Made by a program: the position numbers and the translations under genes
Shown: in pieces, positions 44,451-56,594 of the stretch
How positions within the stretch are numbered: the stretch's first letter is position 1
Layout of the letters: the number at the start of each line of letters is the position of its first letter
DNA from: Echinococcus granulosus
Taxonomy: Eukaryota; Platyhelminthes; Cestoda; Cyclophyllidea; Taeniidae
DNA: 64,000 bases
Reading direction: 5' to 3'
Assembly (NCBI RefSeq): GCF_000524195.1
Contig: NW_020170387.1
Span: 1,916,364-1,980,363, forward strand
The notes under the pieces: generated by a model
Database searches by the model: none
Told to the model about the DNA's origin: nothing
Seen by the model: the letters and a program-made list of their open reading frames with translations, nothing else

Positions 44451-46218
44451 ACGTAGGTGTAAAATAAGGGCGTTAGGCTCACAAAATGCACAAGGCCTTC
44501 CAACATGCAAGCTACTCTTAAGGACAGACAATTATCACTATACCACTTTAAATCAATGCGTTGTTTATTGTTTCATCTTACAGTAATAATAATCCTTCCA
44601 AATGTGGCACAACGTAGCTGAGAAATCCACTACAAAAAAGGCATTAACTCTTGGCATTCAGTGAAATAGCCAGTTACCTTCATTTCAATTTCAACTTTAT
44701 TTTCCAACTCTTAATTTTGTACATGCAATGCCAAGAAAACGTGACTGTCATTTGGTGAAATATCAGCGAAACATCGAAAGGTGAGAATGAGGCGCTTTCT
44801 CTGCCATTCTGAAAAAATGACTGTTGCCACTAAATCACTAGTCCTGACTGTTTCTGCAGAAGAAGCCCTTCTTGTTTGCCTTTATTTTTCGTTGCGTCGA
44901 GCCGATAGATCTCAGTCATGCCTTCTTTTTGGCGTTCGGCAAGTGAGCACTTGTGTCTGTGGACCACACACATGCAAGTGAAGCGCAGTTTTCTGTGGGA
45001 AGCGTGTCACCTTACAAATGCACAGTATCGGTTCACTTTCAATAATCAGAAAATAATCCTGTGTCATGCTGTAATGCAAAAGCAGTTTCACATCCCAAGT
45101 ATACCTGTCTGTCACTCAGCAATCTGTAATGCCTGACACGTTGCTATAACACACGTGAGAGAAGTGAAGAACAGCAATTTGGGAATTTTTGCTAACAATT
45201 GTTACGTCTTACACATCATTCCCCTCCCGGATGGTGTGGCCGTTTCATCAGCACTCACGTTAATCAGTACTTGAAGTTCTTGCCAAGTTGACTGCAAATT
45301 ATGCCATTCAAAATTAGCCAGTACTTTTTCATTGCAAAGAATTGAAATCTCTCCCAAGTTCTCTATAAAGATTGTGTCTGGTTGACGTGTTTTGCCAAGA
45401 TTTCTTTGGCAAGTGATATACAGGAACCTGCATAAGAAGCTTGCTCAGCTTTGGAGCCGAATTATGTCCATTTTACAAAAGGATAGGTCTAACTCCCATC
45501 TACTCTGTTTCAACTCATATTTTTTGATATGAGGTTCATAATGAGAGGAAGTTATAAATAAGGCATCCTACTGGAAAAGTGACGCATATCCATGCTGTGT
45601 AATGCGTATGATCAACCGCATGCATATTGCTAGCTCCCATGAGTTGCAACAGGTCATTGCACCATCCCACATTGAAAATCGTTCAGACCTTCCTCGACAG
45701 CTGACATTCGAAAGAAAGCCTAAATGTGCTAATTACCTCTGCTTTTCTTGCATTATAGTGTTTGGAAATGGGAGAAAAGTGGACTTGGACAACAAATTAC
45801 CTGTAAATTATGTCGGCAGTCAAAAAGTTAATCGACTGAAGCGCATCATTTCCTAATAAACCTCGATAATCACTCTCATCACCTTCAATCGTAGCATTAC
45901 CAAGGCGCTTGGCCTCAAGCCCCTGGCACACCATTTTAGGCTTACTTTACTCTTGTCTCAGTCCCTTTACTTGTTCTGCTTCATTGACACCAACAAAAAA
46001 CCTCTAATTTATTACCTTTTCAAGAGTATGTCACTCACTGTCAAAATATCAGCATAAAGGTTTGCTTGTTGGTTATTGGTTGTTCACCCCGATCAATTGA
46101 ACTTCAGTTGGGTTTAGTCGACTGAGTGCGTAGAGATTGCCACGCTTCTCTACATATGCAATCATGGAACACGTGAATATGAGGCATCTCTTTCATGGCG
46201 TGAATAAATACTTGTAGG

Positions 46219-46234
46219 TGTGTGTGTGTGTGTG
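46219..46234. repeat. (TG)n microsatellite, copy 1
   Basis: Eight TG units; the same number in unit 2 (56579-56594). A fast-mutating tract of equal length in both copies argues for a very young duplication or an artefact. Confidence 0.9.
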
Positions 46235-48406
46235 ACAAATTCAGTGTCTATACGAGAGTGGAGGCATCACAAAACCACGTGATTGCTCTCAAATCTTCGC
46301 AAAATGCCCTTTTTTCTCGAGCGTGCAAGCAGCTCTAGCTAAGGGATTGGGTATATTTCATATGTATGGACTGATACACGAAATGTAATTAGCTGCCTTT
46401 GCACTTGAAGATCATGTGTGGGGTTGTTGTGTAAATCCTTGTCGGGAGAATTAGGTTCTATTGCACGATGTGTACGAAATATGCTGTGCTAATTACATAT
46501 ACTAGATACAGCGTGGAATACAATTCGTGATACTTGTCTTAACCAAATTGTTTTATGTTAGCGTGCTACAATGAGAATGCACTGCCTTGCCATCTGTTCG
46601 TCCCGCCTCTTTTCTCATTTGTTCTACTTACTTTGACGAGCATGCGTGTTTTTCCCTAAAACGTATTTGCACAATTCGCGTTAGTTTAATGAGATCCCTT
46701 CACTGTTTTTGGTCGTTATGGTATTGTCTATATGTAAATTAATTGTGATGAATGCAAGCTTTTTAAATCATTTATGATAATGATGCACATTTCGACTAAT
46801 CGCATTAAAAATAAGTACCAGAGACCATCGAATATCCGCAATGTTTGTTACAACAACGTCGAGGCGCTTTTGAACTACAACTAACCTGACTGGATGAAAT
46901 ATGCGAATAGTCTAGTCCGTGCATTGGTTGTGGAACAAAATTATACACTTATTTGAATGAATGCAGCATTTTATTCCCCCGTTGATAAAATGTTGGGATA
47001 AAACCCAAACTCAACAGATGCCTTCCCCTTCCCTGACATAAAATTAGTAACTGGGGATGCTTCATCCATTTCCCATCAAATTAGGCATTTCTAACAAATT
47101 AAGGCAACAATCCCCCTTGATTTATTAAACGGAAGTCCTAGGGCCCAGCTGCTGAAGAGATGGTTAGTTATTTTCACCTCAATGGTTAATCCTGGTTTAT
47201 GCTAACTTTCTCGGTAAGGTATGCATCAGGCTTCAGTTATAGTTACGGCTCATAAACGCCGAAGGTCCACCGTGGAAAATGATGCACAAGCAGTTATAAG
47301 CCTAGTCTGGTGATTGCTATAATACAAGCATCTCCGGATGGGTTTGTGCATACCTTCTCTGGATCACACAAGCAGTTTCATTTTTATTAGTTGAGCTTCT
47401 TTATTCGTGACCGGTCAGATGATCATTTTAAATTCATAAATGGGAGCTCAATGTACGGTGGTGGAGCATCGCTTCATTGCGCTAAATTTGAGATTTCAAC
47501 TAATTACATTGGGGCAACTCAACAACTTTTTCATAAAAATTCTCATCTTACGTATTTGTAAAATTGTCCAAATGTCGAAAATTTTTGGCTATTTAAGTTG
47601 CATTAATGTGTTGCGGTAGTACCTCCAGTTAGGCGCCGCATTGCGCCCACCTTAGCTCGCCACCCTTTGATGCAGTGAATTGAATGAAAGTGGACTTAGT
47701 TTTTTCTTTGCATTGACTGAAGAGCATCATTGTGAGCAGATCTACGGGTTTCCAATGGGTTAGTGAAAAATTCTGCTATGTGAAATTTATTGCTGTTTTT
47801 ACAGTGGTATATTATTGTGTTTGGTTGAGGTGCTTGTACTTAAATTAATTTAGTAAAGTTAGTTGCCACTCCCATGCTAAGGCATTTTTCGTCAGTCAAA
47901 GTCGGATACTAGGCTATGTTAGAAATGTGGCGCACTACCGGAGTTTCAGTAAAATACTTTTAATTTTCTGAGCTACTGCAAATAGTCATAATAGGCTTAC
48001 TTTTCCTGCTAGTTCTTCTATGCAACGATTTGACTCAAGTTTATGTATTTCCAAAGCAATATCTTCAGCCTCATTCGGAGCGCTTGTTTCACGAATTGGG
48101 GCCACCAGTGAAAATAAGCCATCTTAAACCTGTTTGAGATGTGTGAAGTAGAATCCCCTTAGTACCAAATTCCCACGGAACAATAGTTTCGCACGTGTTT
48201 TATTCACATTTTAAAATAGTGGGCATGGTTAAATTTAATGCTGTATTTACTTTTACCAGCATAACGCAGTCATCTTCGTTGACTAGGTCAGAAAGTGCTA
48301 AAAATCGTGCCGGAGTGGATATCATCGGCTCCTAAAGAGGATACGTACCCCAATGTGCCTAACCAGCAATATCCGTATCCCTTTAGTAGTCGCTGCGCAG
48401 TTAAGC

Positions 48407-48487
48407 ATGTCGTCGACCAACTCGTCGACTCGTTCTAAGGACCTGAAGGTCACAATGGAAGAGTTAAACGCTGAGCCTATCGCATAA
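48407..48487 (+). CDS. Short open frame, possible small exon, copy 1, doubtful
   Basis: Twenty-six codons starting MSSTNSSTRSKDLK and ending EELNAEPIA. An acceptor-like TGCGCAG lies six bases before the ATG and a donor-like GTCACA is inside. The composition (Ser/Thr, then charged) looks more protein-like than its neighbours, but it is too short to judge and no family is recognised. The copy in unit 2 is at 58767-58847. Confidence 0.15.
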   Translation: MSSTNSSTRSKDLKVTMEELNAEPIA

Positions 48488-49999
48488 GAGTGCTGCATCT
48501 CTCTAATTCGTGCTACATATGATGCTGTTTACACATTTGTGTATCAATTCAAATATCTGTAAACTCAAACCAGCATTTGATGATGCATAACCAATTAATA
48601 AAGCACTTCAGAATTTTCCTCAACTAGATATTTGAAGTCTTATGTATAAACATCCTAGATACACGTATATACAAAAGGATCCGTGATTTAAATTGCAAAT
48701 TCGATACCTGAGCAATGAATTAGTGACTTGCAGATATTTACTATCAGATTTATATCGCAACTGCCACTGTGGCAGCAAGGCAGGCTGGCTTTTGTTACTT
48801 ACAAAACAGGGTTTGCCCAACTTCCGACTTCATTCCCCTTCCCCAAACTCGACTTCATTGCCTCTAGGGTTGTTTTAACCAACAACACCGTGACCTGTAG
48901 TCGTCGTTATTTGCGCTTTTTGGACATGCAATTTTGGTTTTCAGGCACAGTTTAGTGTAGCATTACCGCAGTATTTGGCAAGTGAGCGTGCCAGGCACAA
49001 CCAGTGTCCTTTACTTCTGGTCGACAGTCATTTCATCAGACATAAATCAAATTTTAAGTGTAGATCAAAGCTGATACGGGTAGCGTTTGTTTACCGGTGC
49101 TGCTTACGTATTTACCGTGAAAGTGATAGTCTAAGGGTCTTAGTACTTAGCCGTGGCAAAATATCATTAATGAGAAATTAATCTTGGATACACGCTGATG
49201 GGCAATTATTTAGCAAATCTAACAAACAAAGAATGTGATCTACGCAAGTGTATTGGTCCACTGTTACTATCTTGTAGTAAAAAAGCGAGTTTGTCTTACA
49301 TACGGATTGGAGATTACTTGTACATCCTCTCAAACCAATTGGTGTCTCACTTTAAAATGAGTGACTATAAACCGGTGTTAGCTCCAAAAAAATAAGTGGC
49401 GTCCCAAGTAATGGGAAGTAGTGTATGTGATATAATTACAATGTAGCAACGCTTTAATGGAAACTTGACTTCACTTTATTTTATGCGTGGTCCATGTAAG
49501 AAGCGGACTGATGTTCCTGTAGAGGTCGAAATGAGCAGGCTACCAGGTATTTACGGTTGATTCCATGCCATTATTTTTATGCAAAACGGTAAAAGCGCTA
49601 AAGGTGAATTCACAACCACCTCAAACGCAACTCTGACAAACAAACTCAACTTGGCCTCATGTCAATTACTGGGGTCTTAAGACAGGAGCCGCTACCATTT
49701 CTACTTCGCACAGGATCTGCTCTTACTGATAATTCATCAAGGCTTATTTATCAGCATTTGGAAACTTCCTATCTACATTTATGTCTTAGAATGCATTTAT
49801 CTCGCATGCTTTGCTTGCTTTACAACTCAGAGGGATAATCCACGACTTATTAGATGACTGTGCTGGAGGAGAGAAGGTCTCAATTTGGCTAAATATTGGT
49901 GCGGTGGGCTGGTTCTGGGTAATTCTACGTAGACAATTGCAGCCACCGGAACTGTACATTCGCCTACTTAACTTGCTCTTCATAGATTTGTCAACTGGA

Positions 50000-50660
50000 T
50001 CTGTCACCAACCCACACCCTTTACCAAGACCCCCATCACGTGATCACTGTCTAAAAGTCAGGTCAGTTAACGTGCGTGACTCAGGCTCGCATGTGGCCCG
50101 TGGTATGGGGTGTTCACATACAGGGGAAAGAGCTTCGCACTAGTGCAAATCCCGCTTAATCCAGTGCTCGACTTAAAAACTAGATTTTCCTCATTCAGTC
50201 TCAGGTAGTGGGAATACCCTACCCCATACCACTCCCCTCAGGCACAATCTCACGTCCATGTGCTGTCGCGCTTGCTGTTACCGAGGCCCTCCCCGCATCA
50301 CACCAAAACACATTGCACCAGACCACATCACATGGTACCGCGTCGTGCCCAATCTACAGGAGCTAGGTGGCCTTAACAACACCGCCACTGGACCGCGCTT
50401 GCTCTCATCGCTGCAAAGCGTTAGCAACTCTGCTACCCAGGCAGCTGAGTTCGGCCTTCGTCTGCACCTGGACCTTCATCTCCAACTTCGAGCACACACA
50501 GACATCCAGCCTAAACAGAATCGCAGTGTTGACGCTTCGCCGTGTGGAGTGAAAGACTGTAGTACCTTTGCGATTGAGATTGAATCCAGGTCGAGAACCC
50601 GCAATTCACTAGCGCTCCATTGCATTAGCCACTTGACCGTGGCGTCACGCCTCATTTGTT
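50000..50660. other. GC-richer block A in unit, copy 1
   Basis: A C-rich block in an AT-rich setting. It holds a perfect 12-bp inverted repeat, GTGGTATGGGGT (50100-50111) and ACCCCATACCAC (50221-50232). The 134-codon plus-strand frame at 50258-50662 lies within it but shows no domain. It may be a degenerate repeat or an unrecognised exon. The copy in unit 2 is at 60360-61020. Confidence 0.4.
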
Positions 50661-51089
50661 AATGCTTTCGCAGGCAAAACTTGTGATTCATTCCTCCTGT
50701 GCATCTGTTTCCATTTGATCCAAACCTCTCCCCATTCTTCTGAGGCGGTGTAGGACCTTTGAAATGCCTGCATAAAGTACCCGATATGGATGATTAGTGT
50801 AATCAATTAGGTCAATGACATTGCCTTGATGGCTTTTTACTCACCATCATGGAGTTCGGTGAATTAATACATGCACTTAAAGACAGGTGGTTCGTGGCTT
50901 TTGGCAACTAGTTCATTTAAAAAATAGTATTAAGTATTTTTTTCCTCTGTGTATTCACATGCAAGGGCACAATTCGACTCGGACTGTGCACTGTCTTTGG
51001 ATAGCAGACGCCACAAATCCTATTTATCGGATTTCTAGCTTGCTTCATTTATTCTCTTTTTGGAATTTAAATTCCGGGACATCCCCTTA

Positions 51090-51660
51090 ATTGACAGGTT
51101 ATATCGATTGGGAACTCTCCGCCCAACAGCATGTATTGCTTATGCGTTGGAATTCCATCGGTCCGCTCACAGATGGCCGACGTCTCGAGAACGCTACGTC
51201 CCATCCCGATGCTTTACCAAACATTTTCCAATTCAACCGTATTCGACAACGAACACTTTTAGGACTAAGTCTGAACTCTCAGAACAAACGCCCCGTCCGG
51301 CTACTGCGACGTTGTTGCGGAAATAACACCGACATACCCGATAGCATGTGACCCAAGGTGCATTAGAATGTACCAACCGTTGGACCTGTCCAACTCTAGG
51401 TCGCACCAGCGACTATACCAGATGCCCGCCAAACAGGGGCCGTCGACTACTGGCAAGGGCATGCCTACTGCAAATGCCTAGACTCCTTCGGGAACTACCC
51501 CCGACACCGCATCATACCGTAACTCACGCCCACAATCCAGGATCATGACCAGAGACACCGCGCAAGCAACTACACCACCATCCGTACAGTACCCAAACCT
51601 ACTACTTAAAACGCCATCCAGAACCAGCCATGCCCACCACACCCCACCTCGGCAGATAAC
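51090..51660. other. GC-richer block B downstream of metallothionein, copy 1
   Basis: C-rich on the plus strand with overlapping short frames (86-88 codons) in two plus-strand frames and one on the minus strand. None has a recognised domain. It lies just 3' of the metallothionein gene. A retroelement remnant is possible but I see no catalytic motif. The copy in unit 2 is at 61450-62020. Confidence 0.35.
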
Positions 51661-51728
51661 AAGACAATCGAAATGATGAATCCCTTTTATGTCGAATAGA
51701 ATAACAATATGAAAGATTGGAATTATGT

Positions 51729-51893
51729 TTACTTCGATTCCGAACAGCACTTCTTACAGCAACTGCAAGGGCACAGGACGCAGGCACAGTTGCCAGGCTC
51801 GCAGGAGCAGCCCTTTTTGGTCTTGCAACCGTCACAGCACTTGCAGTCAGCAGGATCGCAGCACCCACCCTCGCAGCACGACCCACCAGCCAT
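51729..51893 (-). CDS. Metallothionein-like cysteine-rich protein, copy 1
   Basis: A 54-residue protein expected to bind d10 metal ions (Zn, Cu, Cd) in the cytosol through thiolate clusters, for metal storage and detoxification. It has 18 cysteines (one third of all residues), arranged as CC, CxC and CxCxCC groups: CCEGGCC, CKCCDGC, CSC, CAC, CPCSCC and a final CC. There is no histidine or aromatic residue and several lysines, as expected for the family. The start is the ATG at 51893-51891. An upstream in-frame TTG could only extend it by seven residues. No intron is needed. A TATA box lies 48 bp upstream and a metal-response-element match 136 bp upstream. A weak CATAAA-type polyadenylation signal lies near 51686. 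Longer open frames on the plus strand here are its shadow. The sub-family is not identified. Confidence 0.88.
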   Translation of the reverse strand: MAGGSCCEGGCCDPADCKCCDGCKTKKGCSCEPGNCACVLCPCSCCKKCCSESK

Positions 51894-51940
51894 CCCTTTT
51901 TCCAACGTCGACAAGCACAGCGGATGCTGGATACTTCAGT

Positions 51941-51947
51941 ATTTATA
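51941..51947 (-). promoter_or_regulatory. TATA box of metallothionein, copy 1
   Basis: TATAAAT on the minus strand, 48 bp before the ATG. This spacing predicts a transcript start near 51915 and a 5' UTR of about 20 bases. Confidence 0.6.
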
Positions 51948-52028
51948 TGCTCAATGAAGGCTTTCCCATTGCAATGGTGTTTCACATAGTAAATGCGCCT
52001 GCGCCGGCTCTAGGCTTTCACATATGCC

Positions 52029-52035
52029 GTGCGCA
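52029..52035 (-). promoter_or_regulatory. Candidate metal-response element, copy 1
   Basis: TGCGCAC on the minus strand fits the MRE core TGCRCNC bound by the zinc-sensing factor MTF-1 in animals. It lies 136 bp upstream of the metallothionein ATG. Only one full match is seen, whereas strongly induced metallothionein promoters usually have several, and a 7-base match can occur by chance. Confidence 0.4.
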
Positions 52036-53336
52036 TTACCTACACCCCATTGGTCACAACGATTTTAGCTGGTTTACTTCTAATTTTCATTGGTTAGGAA
52101 GGTGTGCTACTGCTTCGTCTCGCGTCGGTCAAACACATATACGAACAACAACCGAAGTGCTTTATGTCCACGATTTACTGCTTTTAAGTCGCGCCTTTTG
52201 ACTTCATCAAATTTTTTATCCATAGCTGGTTTTAATTTTAGAGACATTCTCTATGTTCCTGGAGGTTTTATTTTTCCGGCAAATTTAACCTATTGCTGTG
52301 GTTTTCATATGCGGATCCTAGGTGTCGTGTTCGATGGGTTTTTCCTTTTTTAATATGAGTCCTGGGTTAGAAACCAATGTGGTTTCAATCCCGCTATTAA
52401 GACTAAGGCTTTAAATCGTAGTTTTCATAGGCAGTGTGTGATCCATTTTGATGGTCAGATTGCATCTTAGAATGGCTCCTTTTTCCATTCGATTGCCTCT
52501 TTTACAGTTAGTTTATTTCACCAACAGAGATGATAACTGGAAAAAATAAATTGCGAAGGAACAAATTTGCAGGACTAACTAGAGGGAAGTGGTGAAAGTG
52601 CATGATTTACAGCTCCAAATACAAGATTTTTCAATTCATTACTTTGAATCTGAATACAACCCGTTCCTTACAAATGTGCTTCAGCAAATTGTAAAAATGT
52701 GGACAAATTTGATTTAGGGTTGAGGAATTTGCCAATAGGATTTCCAGAACAAACGTTGCAATTAATTAGGCGTTTCAAAGGCTCATGCACAATTTTGGAT
52801 TGCGAACCAAAAGGGTCAGCGTTCGGAGGAATAGTTTCACATAGTTTCAGTTTCTAGATGTGAAACAACTGCGGCAGTATTTGCCTCGGTAACGTGCTTT
52901 GATAGAGAACACTACGTGACTGTGATGTGGCGTATTTGGTGCATTAGTGGACATCCACAACCTAAAAGTTTATCATCACGAGTTTACTTGCTCCTCGAAA
53001 GTGCCTTATTCCGTCCACTTGTCATGAATACCATTTAGCTAGTTTAGCAATATTTCAACCACCGTGGCTGCTTAGCTTTAAAATGTTGTGTTCAAATGCT
53101 TTGGTAAAGAAGGAATATATATTTCTAGCGGCCGACCAAAAAACCTTGTACATAGGGTTGTACATAGTGTTATATGGCTGCCAAGTGCACACGGGAGCCT
53201 CAATCAGATCACAGTGAAAAGCATAGAACTAAAATTTGTTTACCGATTTTTCAGTTTACTGGAGCGCACTAAAGTACAAGAGTAGAACAGGTCAAGATTT
53301 TACCAACCAAAAAATCTAACGCAGAGGTAAAACCAA

Positions 53337-53590
53337 GGAAAGTTAATTAAAACAAGTGTGAAACACATGGAAGGGGAAAAAGGATAAAGAATGAAAAATA
53401 GTATTGAAAATAAGAAAAAAAACAGGGAAACCTAAGAAGACGAAGGGAAAGGGCAATAGGTAAAAGGAAAAATAGAGTAAAAAAAAGAGGAAAACTAAGG
53501 TAAACGCGAAAAAAGGAGGAAGGCAATAGGTTGGAGAAAAAAATTAATAAAATAAGGGAAAATATAGGATAAAAGGGAAAAGAGGAAATT
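53337..53590. repeat. Purine-rich tract at the junction between units
   Basis: About 250 bases made mostly of A and G on the plus strand, ending 50 bases before copy 2 starts. GGCAATAGG occurs twice (53452-53460 and 53522-53530). Such tracts can adopt triplex structures and stall replication. No coding frame of interest is present. Confidence 0.8.
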
Positions 53591-54796
53591 TGGCTGCTGC
53601 AGAAAGCACCACGTTAACGTCGAAAGCGGAATTGAAAATACTGAATGACCCCGATTTAATGGGTATTCCCCGTATTTCAACCTTTAACATTGGTTGAATA
53701 CCGGGATTCTGGTCACATCAAACTTATTTAAATTAGTTCTCTGTTCTCAACCTGTCTATTGTCAATGTTGCTTCAGTATTTGCGTTGTAGCGTTAACGTT
53801 CGCTGTCTCAATATCTACGGTGACTTAGTGAGACTATTCGCAAACGTAACTCGTAAGTAGTTTTCTATGTTGCCCATGAGCTAATGAAATCTACGTTTTG
53901 GTTTTGCCACCCCTCCCATAGGTGGCAAAGTCGTGCCGCCGTGTTCGCGTGGATTAGCCTTAATGGGAACGTAGTCCACGCTAAAGCTACTTACTTTTGA
54001 CGCTCAAAATTATTTCTAACCGTTTCTGCATCTAATATCACGGAGATATTTTTTGTGGACACTTAATTATGGGGCTCCATTTGCTTCAGTCAGTTTAGGT
54101 CTCCAGTAAACTGTATTGTTTCATTAAGAAAGGTACTAAGTCGGTATCGTAACTGCTATCCGTAGTGCTCTAGCCTGTTATGCAAACACGGGACAGCTCA
54201 CACGGAGGTGACTCATGTACACCCACATTTGCAGCTGATCTTGATCCTTTGGTCATGAGTGGGTTAACTGCGCTCTAAACTTATTATCTGACTCCTAATT
54301 TAATGACTTACCGCAGCTTTAAAAGCCTGGAAATTCAAAAACTAGATTTAACCGCACACCCAAATGTGACCTTAAAAATGTGCATTTTACCATATGAACA
54401 AGAGTTGGGGTAAGTCACGCCACCTGATACCTTGTGGGTGGTGGCGTTAATGCAACTAGAAGGTGACGAAAATGAGCTGATTTAGTCAGAAAGGATTAGC
54501 AATGGTGAAGTGTTGTGAAAAATCGTCTCGATTTTTTGTTGATGTTGAGGCGAGTATACCCCCTATTTCAGAAATATTGCAACTTGAGTAAAATCAAAAT
54601 TAACTCGATAACTCAACCGACACATCAAAGCCACTATCAGCTTATACAGCGTGTTAGAAACCTACCGTTCTAATCCATGAGGTCACCGGTTTTGGATACA
54701 CGCTTTATTCGGTATTAAAACTGGTTTCGCTTTGAGTACGGGGCACTAGTTACTTCCAAAATAATTTCAAAGGTTTGTCTGTTTTGCATGAATTTT

Positions 54797-54810
54797 GTTG
54801 CCCTGGCAAC
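54797..54810. promoter_or_regulatory. Perfect RFX X-box motif, copy 2
   Basis: Same motif as at 44437-44450, in the second tandem unit. Confidence 0.45.
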
Positions 54811-56578
54811 ACGTAGGTGTAAAATAAGGGCGTTAGGCTCACAAAATGCACAAGGCCTTCCAACATGCAAGCTACTCTTAAGGACAGACAATTATCACTA
54901 TACCACTTTAAATCAATGCGTTGTTTATTGTTTCATCTTACAGTAATAATAATCCTTCCAAATGTGGCACAACGTAGCTGAGAAATCCACTACAAAAAAG
55001 GCATTAACTCTTGGCATTCAGTGAAATAGCCAGTTACCTTCATTTCAATTTCAACTTTATTTTCCAACTCTTAATTTTGTACATGCAATGCCAAGAAAAC
55101 GTGACTGTCATTTGGTGAAATATCAGCGAAACATCGAAAGGTGAGAATGAGGCGCTTTCTCTGCCATTCTGAAAAAATGACTGTTGCCACTAAATCACTA
55201 GTCCTGACTGTTTCTGCAGAAGAAGCCCTTCTTGTTTGCCTTTATTTTTCGTTGCGTCGAGCCGATAGATCTCAGTCATGCCTTCTTTTTGGCGTTCGGC
55301 AAGTGAGCACTTGTGTCTGTGGACCACACACATGCAAGTGAAGCGCAGTTTTCTGTGGGAAGCGTGTCACCTTACAAATGCACAGTATCGGTTCACTTTC
55401 AATAATCAGAAAATAATCCTGTGTCATGCTGTAATGCAAAAGCAGTTTCACATCCCAAGTATACCTGTCTGTCACTCAGCAATCTGTAATGCCTGACACG
55501 TTGCTATAACACACGTGAGAGAAGTGAAGAACAGCAATTTGGGAATTTTTGCTAACAATTGTTACGTCTTACACATCATTCCCCTCCCGGATGGTGTGGC
55601 CGTTTCATCAGCACTCACGTTAATCAGTACTTGAAGTTCTTGCCAAGTTGACTGCAAATTATGCCATTCAAAATTAGCCAGTACTTTTTCATTGCAAAGA
55701 ATTGAAATCTCTCCCAAGTTCTCTATAAAGATTGTGTCTGGTTGACGTGTTTTGCCAAGATTTCTTTGGCAAGTGATATACAGGAACCTGCATAAGAAGC
55801 TTGCTCAGCTTTGGAGCCGAATTATGTCCATTTTACAAAAGGATAGGTCTAACTCCCATCTACTCTGTTTCAACTCATATTTTTTGATATGAGGTTCATA
55901 ATGAGAGGAAGTTATAAATAAGGCATCCTACTGGAAAAGTGACGCATATCCATGCTGTGTAATGCGTATGATCAACCGCATGCATATTGCTAGCTCCCAT
56001 GAGTTGCAACAGGTCATTGCACCATCCCACATTGAAAATCGTTCAGACCTTCCTCGACAGCTGACATTCGAAAGAAAGCCTAAATGTGCTAATTACCTCT
56101 GCTTTTCTTGCATTATAGTGTTTGGAAATGGGAGAAAAGTGGACTTGGACAACAAATTACCTGTAAATTATGTCGGCAGTCAAAAAGTTAATCGACTGAA
56201 GCGCATCATTTCCTAATAAACCTCGATAATCACTCTCATCACCTTCAATCGTAGCATTACCAAGGCGCTTGGCCTCAAGCCCCTGGCACACCATTTTAGG
56301 CTTACTTTACTCTTGTCTCAGTCCCTTTACTTGTTCTGCTTCATTGACACCAACAAAAAACCTCTAATTTATTACCTTTTCAAGAGTATGTCACTCACTG
56401 TCAAAATATCAGCATAAAGGTTTGCTTGTTGGTTATTGGTTGTTCACCCCGATCAATTGAACTTCAGTTGGGTTTAGTCGACTGAGTGCGTAGAGATTGC
56501 CACGCTTCTCTACATATGCAATCATGGAACACGTGAATATGAGGCATCTCTTTCATGGCGTGAATAAATACTTGTAGG

Positions 56579-56594
56579 TGTGTGTGTGTGTGTG
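56579..56594. repeat. (TG)n microsatellite, copy 2
   Basis: Same length as the tract at 46219-46234. Confidence 0.9.

Larger units (their letters stand above)
43281..53640. repeat. Tandem unit, copy 1 (10,360 bp)
   Basis: Begins CTGAATGACCCCGATTTAAT and ends CGGAATTGAAAATA. The next base starts copy 2 with the same sequence and no spacer. Every landmark I compared along the unit (open frames, microsatellite, hairpins, metallothionein gene, purine tract) recurs 10,360 bases later. The left flank (TCTA) and the unit end (AATA) share only the terminal TA before the junction. Large parts (for example 43281-48400 and 52000-53300) are AT-rich with no gene I can support. Confidence 0.97.

Noticed and set aside
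50258..50662. 134-codon plus-strand open frame in GC-rich block A
   Set aside because: No recognisable motif, and the C-rich composition alone lowers stop frequency. Kept only as part of the block.
51725..52201. 158-codon plus-strand open frame
   Set aside because: It runs antisense through the metallothionein gene. Its length comes from the lack of stops opposite Cys/Gly/Lys codons, and it shows no domain.
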